A stretch of DNA of 64,000 nt from Streptomyces sp. I6 (GTDB lineage Bacteria; Actinomycetota; Actinomycetes; Streptomycetales; Streptomycetaceae): contig RHDP01000001.1 in assembly GCA_003725745.1 (NCBI GenBank), forward strand, positions 1,705,501 to 1,769,500, read 5' to 3'. Under the pieces are notes generated by a model, which worked only from the letters and a program-made list of their open reading frames with translations, made no database searches and was not told the origin of the DNA. Shown piece by piece: positions 55,007 to 64,000 of the stretch. Position numbers and translations under genes: made by a program. How positions within the stretch are numbered: position 1 is the first letter of the stretch; each line of letters starts with the position of its first letter.

Positions 55007-55225
55007 CTCGCCGTGCCGGGAAGCCGTCGCCGTGCCGGGAAGCCGTCGCCGCCACGCGTCGCCGCCCCGCGCGGACTGCCGTGCAGCCACCCGGCCATCA
55101 CCCCGGGCCGCCCCCACTCCACCCCGAGCCCGACACCGTCCCGGGCCTCCCCCACTCCGCCGTCCCAGCCCTCCGGACACCGCCCCGAACCGCCCGATGG
55201 GCCTGCCCGGGCACCGGAGACCGCC

Positions 55226-56410
<1,185 letters not shown>

Positions 56411-56464
56411 TCAGCACCGGTGCGGGGCGTCCCGGCACGCCGCACCCGAGAACCGCAAGAAGAA

Positions 56465-56480
56465 CTAGTACGCGTTCTAG
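56465..56480. promoter_or_regulatory. KstR-like operator between fadA5 and cyp125
   Basis: CTAGTACGCGTTCTAG differs from the perfect palindrome at 21074 at one position. It lies 70 bases from the fadA5 start and 177 bases from the cyp125 start and can serve both. Confidence 0.72.
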
Positions 56481-56589
56481 TTCTCTAGCAGTCTTATGAG
56501 GGTTACCCCAGGTATGCAAGGCTCGTGCAGGCAAGAGTTCACGCCATGCGCCTTGCCAGTTGGAGAACCCGTCACTACCTTGCGAAAGA

Positions 56590-56608
56590 TTCTGATGGGT
56601 CGTCAGAA
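56590..56608. promoter_or_regulatory. CTGAYG-type palindrome upstream of cyp125
   Basis: TTCTGATGGGTCGTCAGAA is the longest copy of this motif in the window, with inverted arms of eight bases around a GGT centre (one T-G wobble). It lies 49 bases upstream of the cyp125 start. Confidence 0.7.
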
Positions 56609-56656
56609 TCGCGCAGCCGCCGCACAGCTGTCCAGCCGCGAGACCTGGAGTTGCCG

Positions 56657-58013
56657 ATGCCCTGCCCCCATCTCCCCGAAGGGTTCGACGCCACCGACCC
56701 CGACCTGCTGGAGAGCCGCGTCCCCCACCCCGAGTTCGCCCGGCTGCGGCGGACGGCCCCGTCTCCTGGTGCCCGCAGCCGCCCGGCACCACCGGCTTCG
56801 ACGACGGGGCTACTGGGCGGTCACCCGCCACGCGGACGTCAAGTACGTCTCCACACACCCCGAGCTGTACTCCTCCCGCGAGAACACCGCGATCATCCGC
56901 TTCAACGGGCACATCAGCCGCGACCAGATCGAGGCCCAGCGGCTGATCATGCTCAACATGGACCCGCCCGAGCACACCCGGGTCCGCCAGATAGTGCAGC
57001 GCGGCTTCACCCCGCGCGCCATACGCAGCCTGGAGTCGGCACTGCGCGACCGCGCCCGGCGCATCGTCGAGGAGGCGAGCGCGAGCGGCGACGCGGACGG
57101 CGGCTTCGACTTCGTCACCCGGATCGCCGTGGAACTCCCGCTCCAGGCCATCGCCGAACTCATCGGCGTACCGCAGGAGGACCGGGCCCGGATCTTCGAC
57201 TGGTCGAACAAGATGGTGGCGTACGACGACCCGGAGTACGCGATCACCGAGGAGATCGGCGCCGAGGCCGCGGCGGAGCTCATCGGCTACTCCATGAACC
57301 TGGCCGCCGCGCGCAAGGAGTGCCCGGCCGGGGACATCGTCACCCGCCTCGTCGCGGCCGAGGACGAAGGCAACCTCTCCTCCGACGAGTTCGGCCTCTT
57401 CGTACTGCTGCTGGCGGTGGCGGGCAACGAGACGACCCGCAACGCGATCAGCCACGGCATGCACGCCCTCCTCACCCACCCCGACCAGTGGGAGCTCTAC
57501 AAACGCGAGCGCCCGGCGACCGCGGCCGACGAGATCGTCCGGTGGTCCTCGCCCGTGGTCTCCTTCCAGCGGACCGCGACCCGGGACACCGAACTCGGCG
57601 GCCGGGAGATCAGCAAGGGCGACCGGGTGGGGCTCTTCTACTCCTCCGCCAACCGCGACCCCGAGGTCTTCGAGAACCCCGAGGTCTTCGACATCACCCG
57701 CGACCCCAACCCGCACCTCGGCTTCGGCGGCGGAGGCCCGCACTTCTGCCTCGGCAAGTCGCTGGCCCTCAGGGAGATCGACCTCATCTTCGGCGCCATC
57801 GCCGACACCTTCCCGGACCTGCGCCTGGCCGGCGACCCGCGCAGGCTGCGCGGGTCCTGGCTGAACGGGATCAAGGAGCTCCGGGTCAGCACCGGGGATA
57901 GCCCGGCGACCCGCGCCCGGACGCGGAGGCAGCGGGGCCCTGCGCCTGCCCCGCCTCCCGCCCGGGCGGGGCACGCCCGTCCGAGTCGCCGTCCGGTTGC
58001 GACGATCTTATGA
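56657..58013 (+). CDS. cyp125: CYP125-family cytochrome P450, steroid C26/27 monooxygenase (two one-base breaks)
   Basis: The protein starts MPCPHLPEGFDATDPDLLES after GGAG at 56647. Adding one C near 56760 and one G near 56813 gives APVSWCPQPPGTTGFDDGG and YWAVTRHADVKYVSTHPELY. Then come the CYP125 landmarks RLIMLNMDPPEHTRVRQIV, AVAGNETTRNAISHG (I-helix), DEIVRWSSPVVSFQRTA (ExxR within EIVR), NRDPEVFENPEVFDITRDPN and the heme loop FGGGGPHFCLGKSLAL. Sequence and divergent pairing with fadA5 match the mycobacterial enzyme that oxidises the terminal methyl of cholesterol/cholestenone. The last 45 residues after LNGIKELRVSTG are low-complexity and may reflect another lost base. About 453 residues. 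Confidence 0.9.
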
Positions 58014-58128
58014 TGGATGATCCCTGTAACGACCATTCGGCCGGCCGTCCGGCCGACCATGCGGCCGGAGGGCCGTTTCACCTCGTTCGCCCGGAACCCA
58101 GACGACCGGAAACCAGAGGTGGCCGCGG

Positions 58129-59351
58129 ATGATCCGTCTCAGAGTCGTGCCGGCGATCCTCGCCGCCCTGCTGCTGGTCGCCACGGGCCTGACCGGCGCA
58201 CAGGCGCACACCGCACGCCAGGAATTCGATCCCGCCCTGGTGGACGCCCTCGACAAGGCCGTCGAGGACACCATGGAAGAGGCCGGGATCCCCGGCGCGA
58301 TCGTCGGCATCCGGATCCCCGGCCGCGGTACGTACGAGAAGGCGTTCGGCGTTGCCGACAAGTCGACCGGCACGCCCATGAAGACCGATCTGCACATGCG
58401 GATCGGCAGCGTCACCAAGACCTTCACCGTGACCGGCCTGCTGCAACTGGTCGACCAGGGCCGGGTCGGGCTCGACGACCCGGTCGGCAAGTACGTCGAA
58501 GGCGTCCCGGCGGGCAACCGCATCACCCTGCGCCAACTGGCCGACATGCGCAGCGGTCTGTTCAACTACTCCGAGGACGAGGAGTGGCAGAAGTCCCTCC
58601 TGGCCGACCCCCAGCAGACGTTCGCCCCCGGCAGCTCCTCGACTACGCGTTCGCGCACCCGCCGAACTTCCCGCCGGGCAGCAGATGGCAGTACAGCAAC
58701 ACCAACACGGTCCTGCTGGGGCTGGTGATCGAGAAGGTCACCGGGCAGCGGCTCGAGGACTACCTCCGGCAGCGCGTCTACTCCCCGCTGCGGCTCGGCC
58801 AGACCTCGTTCCCGACGGACGGCGCGATGCCCGAGCCGTACGCCCACGGCTACACCGACTACACGAAGTCCGGCACCACCACGGCCACTCCGTCCGGCGG
58901 TACGGTCGACGCCACCGACTGGAACCCGTCCTGGGCCTGGGCGGCCGGCGCCATGATCTCCGACCTCGGCGACCTGAACACCTGGGTACCCGCCCTGGCC
59001 GACGGCCGGCTCCTCGACCCCGCCACCCAGAAGGAGCGCCTGACGTTCCTTCCGACGGGCATTCCCGAGGTCCGGTACGGCCTCGGCATCATGCAGGTGG
59101 GCAACTGGATCGGCCACAACGGGGAGCTTCCCGGCTATGAGACGCTCGCCGTGCAACTGCCGTCCCAGCGCGCCACGCTGGTGATCCTGGTCAACTCCGA
59201 CAGCGACCACCGCGGCCAGGCGCTGAGCACACTGCTCGGGCGCGCCGTCACCGAGGTGGTGACCCCGCGCAACACGTTCGACCTGCCGACCGCGCCCCAG
59301 TCCGAGAGGACCAGCCCACCGCCGTCCCCGACGGCGTCACCGACGCCCTAG
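58129..59351 (+). CDS. Secreted serine hydrolase (class C beta-lactamase / DD-peptidase fold; break near 58630)
   Basis: A signal peptide (MIRLRVVPAILAALLLVATG, cleavage near AQAH) precedes a class C-like domain. The catalytic triad motifs are present: SxxK in RIGSVTKTFTVTG, YxN in WQYSNTNTVLLGL and HxG in GHNGELPGYETLA. As written the frame breaks after TFAP; adding one C to the CCCC run near 58630 joins RQLLDYAFAHPPNFPPGS. The C-terminus is a Pro/Ser/Thr-rich tail. Relatives are DD-carboxypeptidases and esterases (R61-like); a true beta-lactamase is less likely. About 407 residues. ATG 58129 follows AGAGGTGG. Confidence 0.88.
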
Positions 59352-59517
59352 CGTCCGGAAGGTGTCCGGGCCACGCGTCCGAGCCGCCTCCGGGAGCGCG
59401 CGGGCGGCCCGGCAGCACCGTCGGCAACGGTCGGGACGGTCCGGGGACGGCACCGACCGCACCGGGGCCCGGGCCACGGTGCCGACCCGGGCCTGACGGG
59501 TGCCGGGGGATACGCCC

Positions 59518-59853
59518 TCAGAGCGTCCGCACGAAGGCGGCGAACACGCCGGCCGGGAAGTGCAGCACGGCCCCCGCCGGGACCTTGGAGTCGCGCACGG
59601 CGACGAGTTGCGGGGTCTCGGCGACCTCGACGCAGTCGCCGCCCTGGTCACTGCTGCGACGGGACGTGCGCCACACGGCACCGCCGAGCGGGGCGCACGC
59701 GACGCACTCGCCGCCCTGGTCGCCGCTGTAGCTGGACGTGCGCCACACGGCGCCGCCGAGCGGCAAGCACTCGACACACTCGCCACCCTGGTCACTGCTG
59801 TAGCTGGACGTGCGCCAGCGGGCACCGGTCGGATCAGAGCTGCTGCTCCCCAT
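59518..59853 (-). CDS. Triple-repeat DUF397 protein
   Basis: DUF397 proteins are normally 60-80 residues with one motif. This 111-residue protein carries three head-to-tail copies of the N-terminal half (RWRTSSYSSDQGGECVECLP, VWRTSSYSGDQGGECVACAP, VWRTSRRSSDQGGDCVEVAE) and one complete C-terminal half (LVAVRDSKVPAGAVLHFPAG). ATG 59853 has GGAGGA six to eight bases upstream and lies inside the 3' end of the XRE gene. DUF397 proteins work with XRE-DUF5753 regulators (WhiJ/AbaA-like systems) in streptomycete development and antibiotic control. Confidence 0.9.
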   Translation of the reverse strand: MGSSSSDPTGARWRTSSYSSDQGGECVECLPLGGAVWRTSSYSGDQGGECVACAPLGGAVWRTSRRSSDQGGDCVEVAETPQLVAVRDSKVPAGAVLHFPAGVFAAFVRTL

Positions 59854-60661
59854 AGCGTTCCTCCATCGTGCGCCGGATGAGTTCCGTCGAGTCCGTGAGG
59901 GACAGGGCGGCGGCCTGGAGGTGATCGTAACGGAGCGAACAGTCCCCGACCGTGGCCGGGTTGGCCGTCGGATGGCCCTTCCCATATCCCTCGGTGTAGA
60001 CGATGGCCGGGTCGCTCCCGAAGCGGTAGACGGTGAACGAGCCTGTCAGTCCCGCGTGAGCCCCGGCCCGGAACGGCAGGATCTGGACGTTCACCCGGAG
60101 GTCGTCGGCGAAGGACAGCAGCCGCGCCAGTTGCTCCCGCATCACCGCGGGCCCGCCGATCGACTGGCGCAGGGCCGCCTCCCCCAGGATCGCCCAGAGC
60201 ACCGGCGGCTCCTCCTTGCCGAGGATGCGCTGCCGCGCCAGCCGGACGGCCGTACGGTCGTCCAGATTCCCCCGGTCCACGGCCCCGAGCACCGCCCGCG
60301 CGTACGACGGCGACTGGAGCAGCCCGTGCACCATATGGGTCTGGAAGGTGCAGATCTCCGTCGCCCGCGCCTCCAACTCCGCCACCTGTTGGAACCACGC
60401 GGGCAACTGGCTGCGCAGCACCAGACCCAGCAGCCGGGTCAGCAGCCCGTCCGTGCCCAGGGCCGCGTCCGTGCGCTCGCTGAACTCCTGCGTCGGCAGC
60501 TTCCGCGCCGTCTCGATCTGCCCCACCAGCGAGCCGGTGTAGTTGATGACGGCGCCCAGTTGCTTCTGGGTGAGCCCCGCCGCCTCGCGGTAGCGGCGGA
60601 GCTCGTAGCCGTAGTAGTCGAGCGGCGAGGCGCCCGGGTCGAGGACGTTGACATGCGTCAC
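59834..60661 (-). CDS. XRE-family regulator with DUF5753 domain
   Basis: A WhiJ-like regulator of 275 residues. The helix-turn-helix lies in residues 18-75 (LDYYGYELRRYREAAGLTQK, QLGAVINYTGSLVGQIETAR). The DUF5753 domain follows: LRSQLPAWFQQVAELEARAT, FQTHMVHGLLQSPSYARAVL, QRILGKEEPPVLWAILGEAA, LPFRAGAHAGLTGSFTVYRF. GTG 60661 has GGGAG six bases upstream. The DUF397 gene overlaps its 3' end, and an anti-sigma-type HATPase gene is divergent. DNA binding by the XRE protein is thought to be modulated by its DUF397 partner. Confidence 0.92.
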   Translation of the reverse strand: MTHVNVLDPGASPLDYYGYELRRYREAAGLTQKQLGAVINYTGSLVGQIETARKLPTQEFSERTDAALGTDGLLTRLLGLVLRSQLPAWFQQVAELEARATEICTFQTHMVHGLLQSPSYARAVLGAVDRGNLDDRTAVRLARQRILGKEEPPVLWAILGEAALRQSIGGPAVMREQLARLLSFADDLRVNVQILPFRAGAHAGLTGSFTVYRFGSDPAIVYTEGYGKGHPTANPATVGDCSLRYDHLQAAALSLTDSTELIRRTMEERYGEQQL

Positions 60662-60753
60662 GGCGTGCTCCCTCGTACGCAACTCCGCCCACTGCCGGAC
60701 GGGTTGTATTCAGGCCATGGCAGAGCGTAGCCGTCCGGCCGCACCCTCGTAGT

Positions 60754-61239
60754 GTGATCGACGACATCGCCCCCGCCCCGGGGCCCGCCTCCCAGTACGG
60801 AATGCGCTTCACCGTCGGGGACCACTCGGCCCGCCACGTGCGCCGCATCCTCCGCCACTACCTCGCCCTGTGGGGCCTGCCGGAACTGGCCGACGACGCC
60901 TCACTCGCCCTGACCGAACTGCTCGGCAACGTCCACGACCACGTCCCCGGCCGCCGCTGCGGGCTGCTCATCGAGCGCGGCCCGTCCGGCCTCCGGGTGG
61001 AGGTCAGAGACGAGTGCCCCGCGCTGCCCGTGCCGCGCCGGGCCGCACCCGGCGAGGAGTCGGGGCGGGGACTGGCGCTGCTGGACGCGGTGGTGCACAA
61101 GTGGGGCGTGTCGCGTACGGGCGGACCCGGCAAGACCGTCTGGTTCGAGTGCCGCGCCCCGGGCGCGGGGCCCGGCGCCGGGCCGGGCGTCGCGCCGCCG
61201 GGGACCCTCGGAGCTCCGGCACCGGGGCAGGCCCGCTGA
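60754..61239 (+). CDS. RsbW-like ATP-binding protein (HATPase, anti-sigma type)
   Basis: A 161-residue GHKL ATPase: N-box ASLALTELLGNVHDHVPG, G1-like VEVRDECPALP, and GRGLALLDAVVHKWGVSRTG (G2). The C-terminus is a Gly/Pro/Ala tail. GTG 60754 is the only reasonable start. These small proteins are found beside XRE-DUF5753/DUF397 pairs and are considered to act as serine kinases or anti-sigma factors in regulatory switches. It is divergent from the XRE gene with about 90 bases between the starts, so both promoters overlap. Confidence 0.9.
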   Translation: MIDDIAPAPGPASQYGMRFTVGDHSARHVRRILRHYLALWGLPELADDASLALTELLGNVHDHVPGRRCGLLIERGPSGLRVEVRDECPALPVPRRAAPGEESGRGLALLDAVVHKWGVSRTGGPGKTVWFECRAPGAGPGAGPGVAPPGTLGAPAPGQAR

Positions 61240-61561
61240 GGTCCGGGAAGGGGCCCGTGCCGCGCCGCGGACGGCGCCCGCGGACAGGCGGCCGCGCACT
61301 GACGGCCGCGGCCGAATGGCGCGGTGGCCGCGGCGGGGGATGCTGGCTGGACGCGGCGATCCACCCGGGAAGGCGCCGCATCGACGTCTTCCCGGGCCCG
61401 GCCGAGGCCCCGGCCGGGAGGCCCGGTTCCGTGGGCCGCGGGACCACGCCGTGCGGGACCACGCGGTGCGGGACCACGCGGTGCGGGACGGTCGGGCACC
61501 GGAGGCCGAGGGGCGTTCCGCGGTCCGGCCCGGGGGCCCGGACGTGGGATACGTTTCCCCC

Positions 61562-62230
61562 ATGTCTGAACAGCAATGGAACGCCGTGGACGCCTACTTC
61601 ACCGACCTGCTGGTTCCTGAGGACGACGCGCTGACGGCCGCGGTCGCCGCGAGCGACGCCGCCGGGATGCCGCAGATCGCCGTCGCACCCAACCAGGGGA
61701 AGCTGCTGCACCTGCTGGCCCTCACCCAGGGCGCGACGAGGATCCTCGAGATCGGCACGCTCGGGGGCTACAGCACCATCTGGCTCGGCCGGGCCCTGCC
61801 GGTCGACGGACGGCTCGTCTCCCTCGAGTACAGCGCCGAGCACGCGGACGTGGCCCGCGCCAACCTCGCCCGTGCGGGGCTCGACAAGAACGTGGAGGTG
61901 CGGGTCGGCCCCGCGCTCGACAGCCTGGCCGCGCTGGAGTCCGAGGGCACGGCCCCGTTCGACTTCACCTTCATCGATGCCGACAAGGCCAACAACCCTC
62001 ACTACGTGGAGTGGGCGGTGAAGCTGTCCCGCCCGGGCAGCGTCATCGTCGTGGACAACGTCGTACGCGACGGCTCGGTCCTCGACGCGACCAGCGAGGA
62101 CCCCGCCGTCGTGGGCACCCGCCGGATGTTCGAGGTGGTCTCGGACCACCCGCGGCTCACGGCGACCGCCTTCCAGACGGTGGGCGCGCGGGGGTACGAC
62201 GGCCTGCTGCTGGCCCGCGTCACGGGCTGA
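61562..62230 (+). CDS. O-methyltransferase (caffeoyl-CoA/catechol type)
   Basis: A 222-residue class I O-methyltransferase: GKLLHLLALTQGATRILEIG and TLGGYSTIWLGRALP (motif I), LVSLEYSAEHADVARANLAR, and the metal-binding FIDADKANNPHYVEWAVKLS followed by VDNVVRDGSV. It resembles divalent-metal-dependent enzymes acting on catechols and similar phenols. ATG 61562. A very strong terminator follows at 62296. No frameshift. Confidence 0.92.
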   Translation: MSEQQWNAVDAYFTDLLVPEDDALTAAVAASDAAGMPQIAVAPNQGKLLHLLALTQGATRILEIGTLGGYSTIWLGRALPVDGRLVSLEYSAEHADVARANLARAGLDKNVEVRVGPALDSLAALESEGTAPFDFTFIDADKANNPHYVEWAVKLSRPGSVIVVDNVVRDGSVLDATSEDPAVVGTRRMFEVVSDHPRLTATAFQTVGARGYDGLLLARVTG

Positions 62231-62295
62231 ACCGCCCGGCTCCGCCACGGTGGCGCCGCCGCGACAGGGGCGCGACCTGGCTCCCGGACGGGACG

Positions 62296-62338
62296 GAGGG
62301 CGGACGTACGGCCCGCGGCGGGCCGTACGTCCGCCCTC
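62296..62338. terminator. Perfect 20-bp hairpin terminator
   Basis: GAGGGCGGACGTACGGCCCG (62296-62315) and its exact complement (62319-62338) are separated by only CGG. It follows the O-methyltransferase gene and can act in both directions. Confidence 0.9.
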
Positions 62339-62660
62339 ACATCCGACTACGCCGTTCCCTGGTGGCGGGTCAACGTCTTCATCTCCCTGCTCGCCGCCCG
62401 GCTCGGGGACGAAGCGACGGCCGTCGCGGCGCAGGAAGCGGCGCGGGCCGAACTTCCGTCCTCCCTGCCACGCTTCGCAACCCATCTGGAGATTCATCGG
62501 GGGCTGATGCTGGCCCGCTCCGGCGACGTGCCCGGCGGCACCGCCTACGCACGTGCAGCACTGGACGCCCTGCCACCGGAAAAGCACTCCCTGACCCTCC
62601 GTCTCCTCATGGCAGAAGTCGAACAGTCCTGGGCCCTGTCCGGGCGACTACGAGGGTGCC
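62330..62660 (+). pseudogene. C-terminal remnant of a TPR-type XRE regulator
   Basis: A start-less frame encodes WWRVNVFISLLAARLGDEAT, then LEIHRGLMLARSGDVPGGTA, RAALDALPPEKHSLTLRLLM and AEVEQSWALSG. This matches the TPR-rich C-terminal part of streptomycete helix-turn-helix regulators as I know them. The DNA-binding and middle parts are missing: the frame begins within the right arm of the terminator hairpin. After ALSG the frame degenerates. It is a relic. Confidence 0.5.
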
Positions 62661-62828
62661 CGTCGTGGCGGACGTGGCGGATACGCAGGCCGACTTCATA
62701 TCGCGCCGCGCCATGGGTGACGCCTGCGAGTCGTCCTCACGACGCTTTGACTGGCGGATGTAGGAGACTGCTCGCACGTGGTCAAGGCTAGGTGCAGTGC
62801 CCGGCCTGAGATTCCTGAGAGGTGTCAT

Positions 62829-63184
62829 GTGCCTAGCGTCGTGAAGATCAATGTGCTGACCGTCCCGGCCGAGCAGCGGGAAACCCTGGAGCAGCGGTTC
62901 GCCGCGCGAGCGGGGCCGTGGAGTCCTCGGACGGCTTCGAGTGGTTCGAGCTGCTCCGCCCGCTGGAGGGCACCGACGACTACCTCGTCTACACCCGCTG
63001 GCGCAGCGAGGAGGACTTCCAGAACTGGATGTCCGGCCCGATGCAGGCCGCTCACCGGGGCGAGGGCGGTGGGAGCGGCGGGAGCGGCGGGAGCGGCGAG
63101 GGTGAACGCCCGAAGCCCGCGGCGACGGGTTCCACCCTGTGGTCCTTCGAGGTGGTCCAGCAGGCGTCGCCCAAGAAGGGCTGA
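62829..63184 (+). CDS. Antibiotic-biosynthesis-monooxygenase-fold (IsdG-like) protein (break near 62915)
   Basis: Adding one G to the GGGG run near 62915 joins VVKINVLTVPAEQRETLEQR and FAARAG to AVESSDGFEWFELLRPLEG and YLVYTRWRSEEDFQNWMSGP. This is the ferredoxin-like fold of the ABM/IsdG superfamily, including the conserved W-x-S-E-x-x-F segment. A Gly/Ser repeat insertion (GGGSGGSGGSGEG) precedes the last strand TLWSFEVVQQAS. Members degrade heme or oxidise polyketide intermediates; the heme-oxygenase-like group is usually close to this length. GTG 62829 or 62841 may be the start. About 118 residues. Confidence 0.83.
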
Positions 63185-63326
63185 CGCCGGGCAGCCGACC
63201 GCACCGGCCACCGGCCACCGGGAACGGGCGCCGGGCGCGACAGCGGCACCGACACCGGCACCGCGCGACGTCGGCGGCGCCGACGGCCGGGAGGGCCGAC
63301 GGCACCGGAACTCCGGGGCCGGTGCG

Positions 63327-64000
63327 TCACTCCCCCGGCGCCGGGTCGCCCGCCGGGGCGGTCGACTGCCAGGCGGCGAAGAGCGGGAGCCGCCCGGAGG
63401 CGTCGAGTACGACGATGCCGAAGGGGCGGTCGTAGGCGAGTCGGAGGGACCGGACGGGGCGGGGCGCGCCGCCCGCGCGGGTGAGGACCGCCGTCGCGGC
63501 CGCCGCCTCCACGCCGAGTTCCGCGATCCTGAGGACGGCCTCCTGGACGACCATCGAGATCGCCAGCGGCTCGGGTGACAGCCCGGAGAAGTCGGCGACC
63601 GCGGTGGTGGCCTGCCGTACGCCGAGAGCGGGCAGTCGGGGCGTGACGTCCGTCGTCGTCCGCAGGGCGAGGCGGGGCACGGCGAGGTCGACGGCCTCCG
63701 CGTCGACGGGTGCGCACGCCTCACGGGGCGCCCAGGCGGCGGGCAGCACCTCCTCGGGGCCGGCGCCCGGCGAGCCGAGGACGAGGCGGACCGACGCGCC
63801 GGCGGCACCGCCCTGGCAGCGCAGCTGGGCGACCTGCGCCGGGCCAGCGGTCCACGCGTCGCCGGGAGCCAGCCTCCGGTGCATCGTCGGCACCCGGTGC
63901 ACGGTCCCCGAAGCGTCCGTGAACGGCGCGGGGACGGTCAGGTGGCCGGGGAACGGCGTCTCCCAACGGCCTTTCAGTGCAAGGACGCTGACCAGGGCGA
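63327..64000 (-). CDS. Serpin-family protease inhibitor (5' end beyond window)
   Basis: The minus-strand frame is open to the window edge. It contains the serpin core: VLALKGRWETPFPGH near the edge, VHRVPTMHRRL, VDLAVPRLALRTTTDVTPRL, then FSGLSPEPLAISMVVQEAVL, the hinge ELGVEAAAATAVLTRAGG, and the C-terminal LAYDRPFGIVVLDASGRLPL and FAAWQS. The hinge with its run of small residues is that of an inhibitory serpin. The reactive-site loop appears to lie around LTRAGGAPRPVRS. The stop is at 63327. About 223 residues of the C-terminal part are visible; a signal peptide, if any, lies outside. Confidence 0.85.
   Translation of the reverse strand, partial: ALVSVLALKGRWETPFPGHLTVPAPFTDASGTVHRVPTMHRRLAPGDAWTAGPAQVAQLRCQGGAAGASVRLVLGSPGAGPEEVLPAAWAPREACAPVDAEAVDLAVPRLALRTTTDVTPRLPALGVRQATTAVADFSGLSPEPLAISMVVQEAVLRIAELGVEAAAATAVLTRAGGAPRPVRSLRLAYDRPFGIVVLDASGRLPLFAAWQSTAPAGDPAPGE

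Overview
The window is very GC-rich (roughly 70-75 percent in the long tracts), with G/C-ending codons, frequent GTG starts, overlapping stop/start codons and actinobacterial families (XRE-DUF5753/DUF397/HATPase trio, bifunctional RNase H-phosphatase, F420-type LLM oxidoreductase, KstR, CYP125, serpin). It reads as a Streptomyces chromosome or a close relative. No tRNA or rRNA gene and no CRISPR array were seen; one structural RNA (RNase P RNA) and one cobalamin riboswitch are present.

Layout. 1-8.1 kb is accessory DNA: a DUF2075/Schlafen-group helicase-nuclease (cut by the window edge), a decayed IS5-type transposase with its companion gene, the tail of a recombinase-like gene, an IS630-type element with clear inverted repeats inserted in that gene's stop codon, a MITE-like element, and a compact three-gene cassette (2OG-Fe(II) oxygenase, unknown protein, GT2 glycosyltransferase). 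8.4-17.3 kb is housekeeping: rnpB, a MerR regulator with a membrane protein, yaaA, and the Nif3 / zinc-ribbon coiled-coil / RNase H-phosphatase operon. 17.7-25.6 kb and 42-58 kb hold scattered steroid side-chain genes: SDR, Zn-alcohol dehydrogenase, MaoC hydratase, SCP2-type thiolase, a KstR-type regulator, ferredoxin plus aldehyde dehydrogenase, and a divergent FadA5-like thiolase / CYP125 pair. Four KstR-like palindromes and four copies of a second palindrome (core CTGAYGNNNCRTCAG) sit in front of these genes and of an LLM oxidoreductase. 31-37.4 kb is a locus of NHL, ricin-B, aerolysin-like pore-forming and FG-GAP proteins, all without signal peptides. 38.8-42.0 kb is a glycan-type operon (GT4, methyltransferase, alpha/alpha-barrel protein). 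47.3-54.2 kb is a cobalamin-riboswitch-controlled ECF transport operon with two secreted proteins ahead of EcfT, a fused double ATPase and an S-component. 54.5-64 kb holds a secreted lysozyme-like protein, the FadA5/CYP125 pair, a serine hydrolase, the DUF397/XRE/HATPase trio, an O-methyltransferase, a small monooxygenase and a serpin.

Sequence quality. More than 30 otherwise intact genes or gene segments are interrupted by what is nearly always the loss of one base in a G/C run; in each case conserved protein resumes in the frame expected after one missing base. I treat these as probable homopolymer under-calls and annotate full-length genes across them, stating where the break lies. The IS5 region is different: it carries in-frame stop codons and mixed indels and looks truly decayed.

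How the parts connect: KstR (42.3 kb) probably represses the steroid side-chain genes through CTAGAAC-type sites; the second palindrome marks an overlapping set and suggests another regulator. The B12 riboswitch ties the ECF operon to cobalamin or cobalt supply. The pore-former/lectin locus is the least understood coding region here and a good candidate for an undescribed system.
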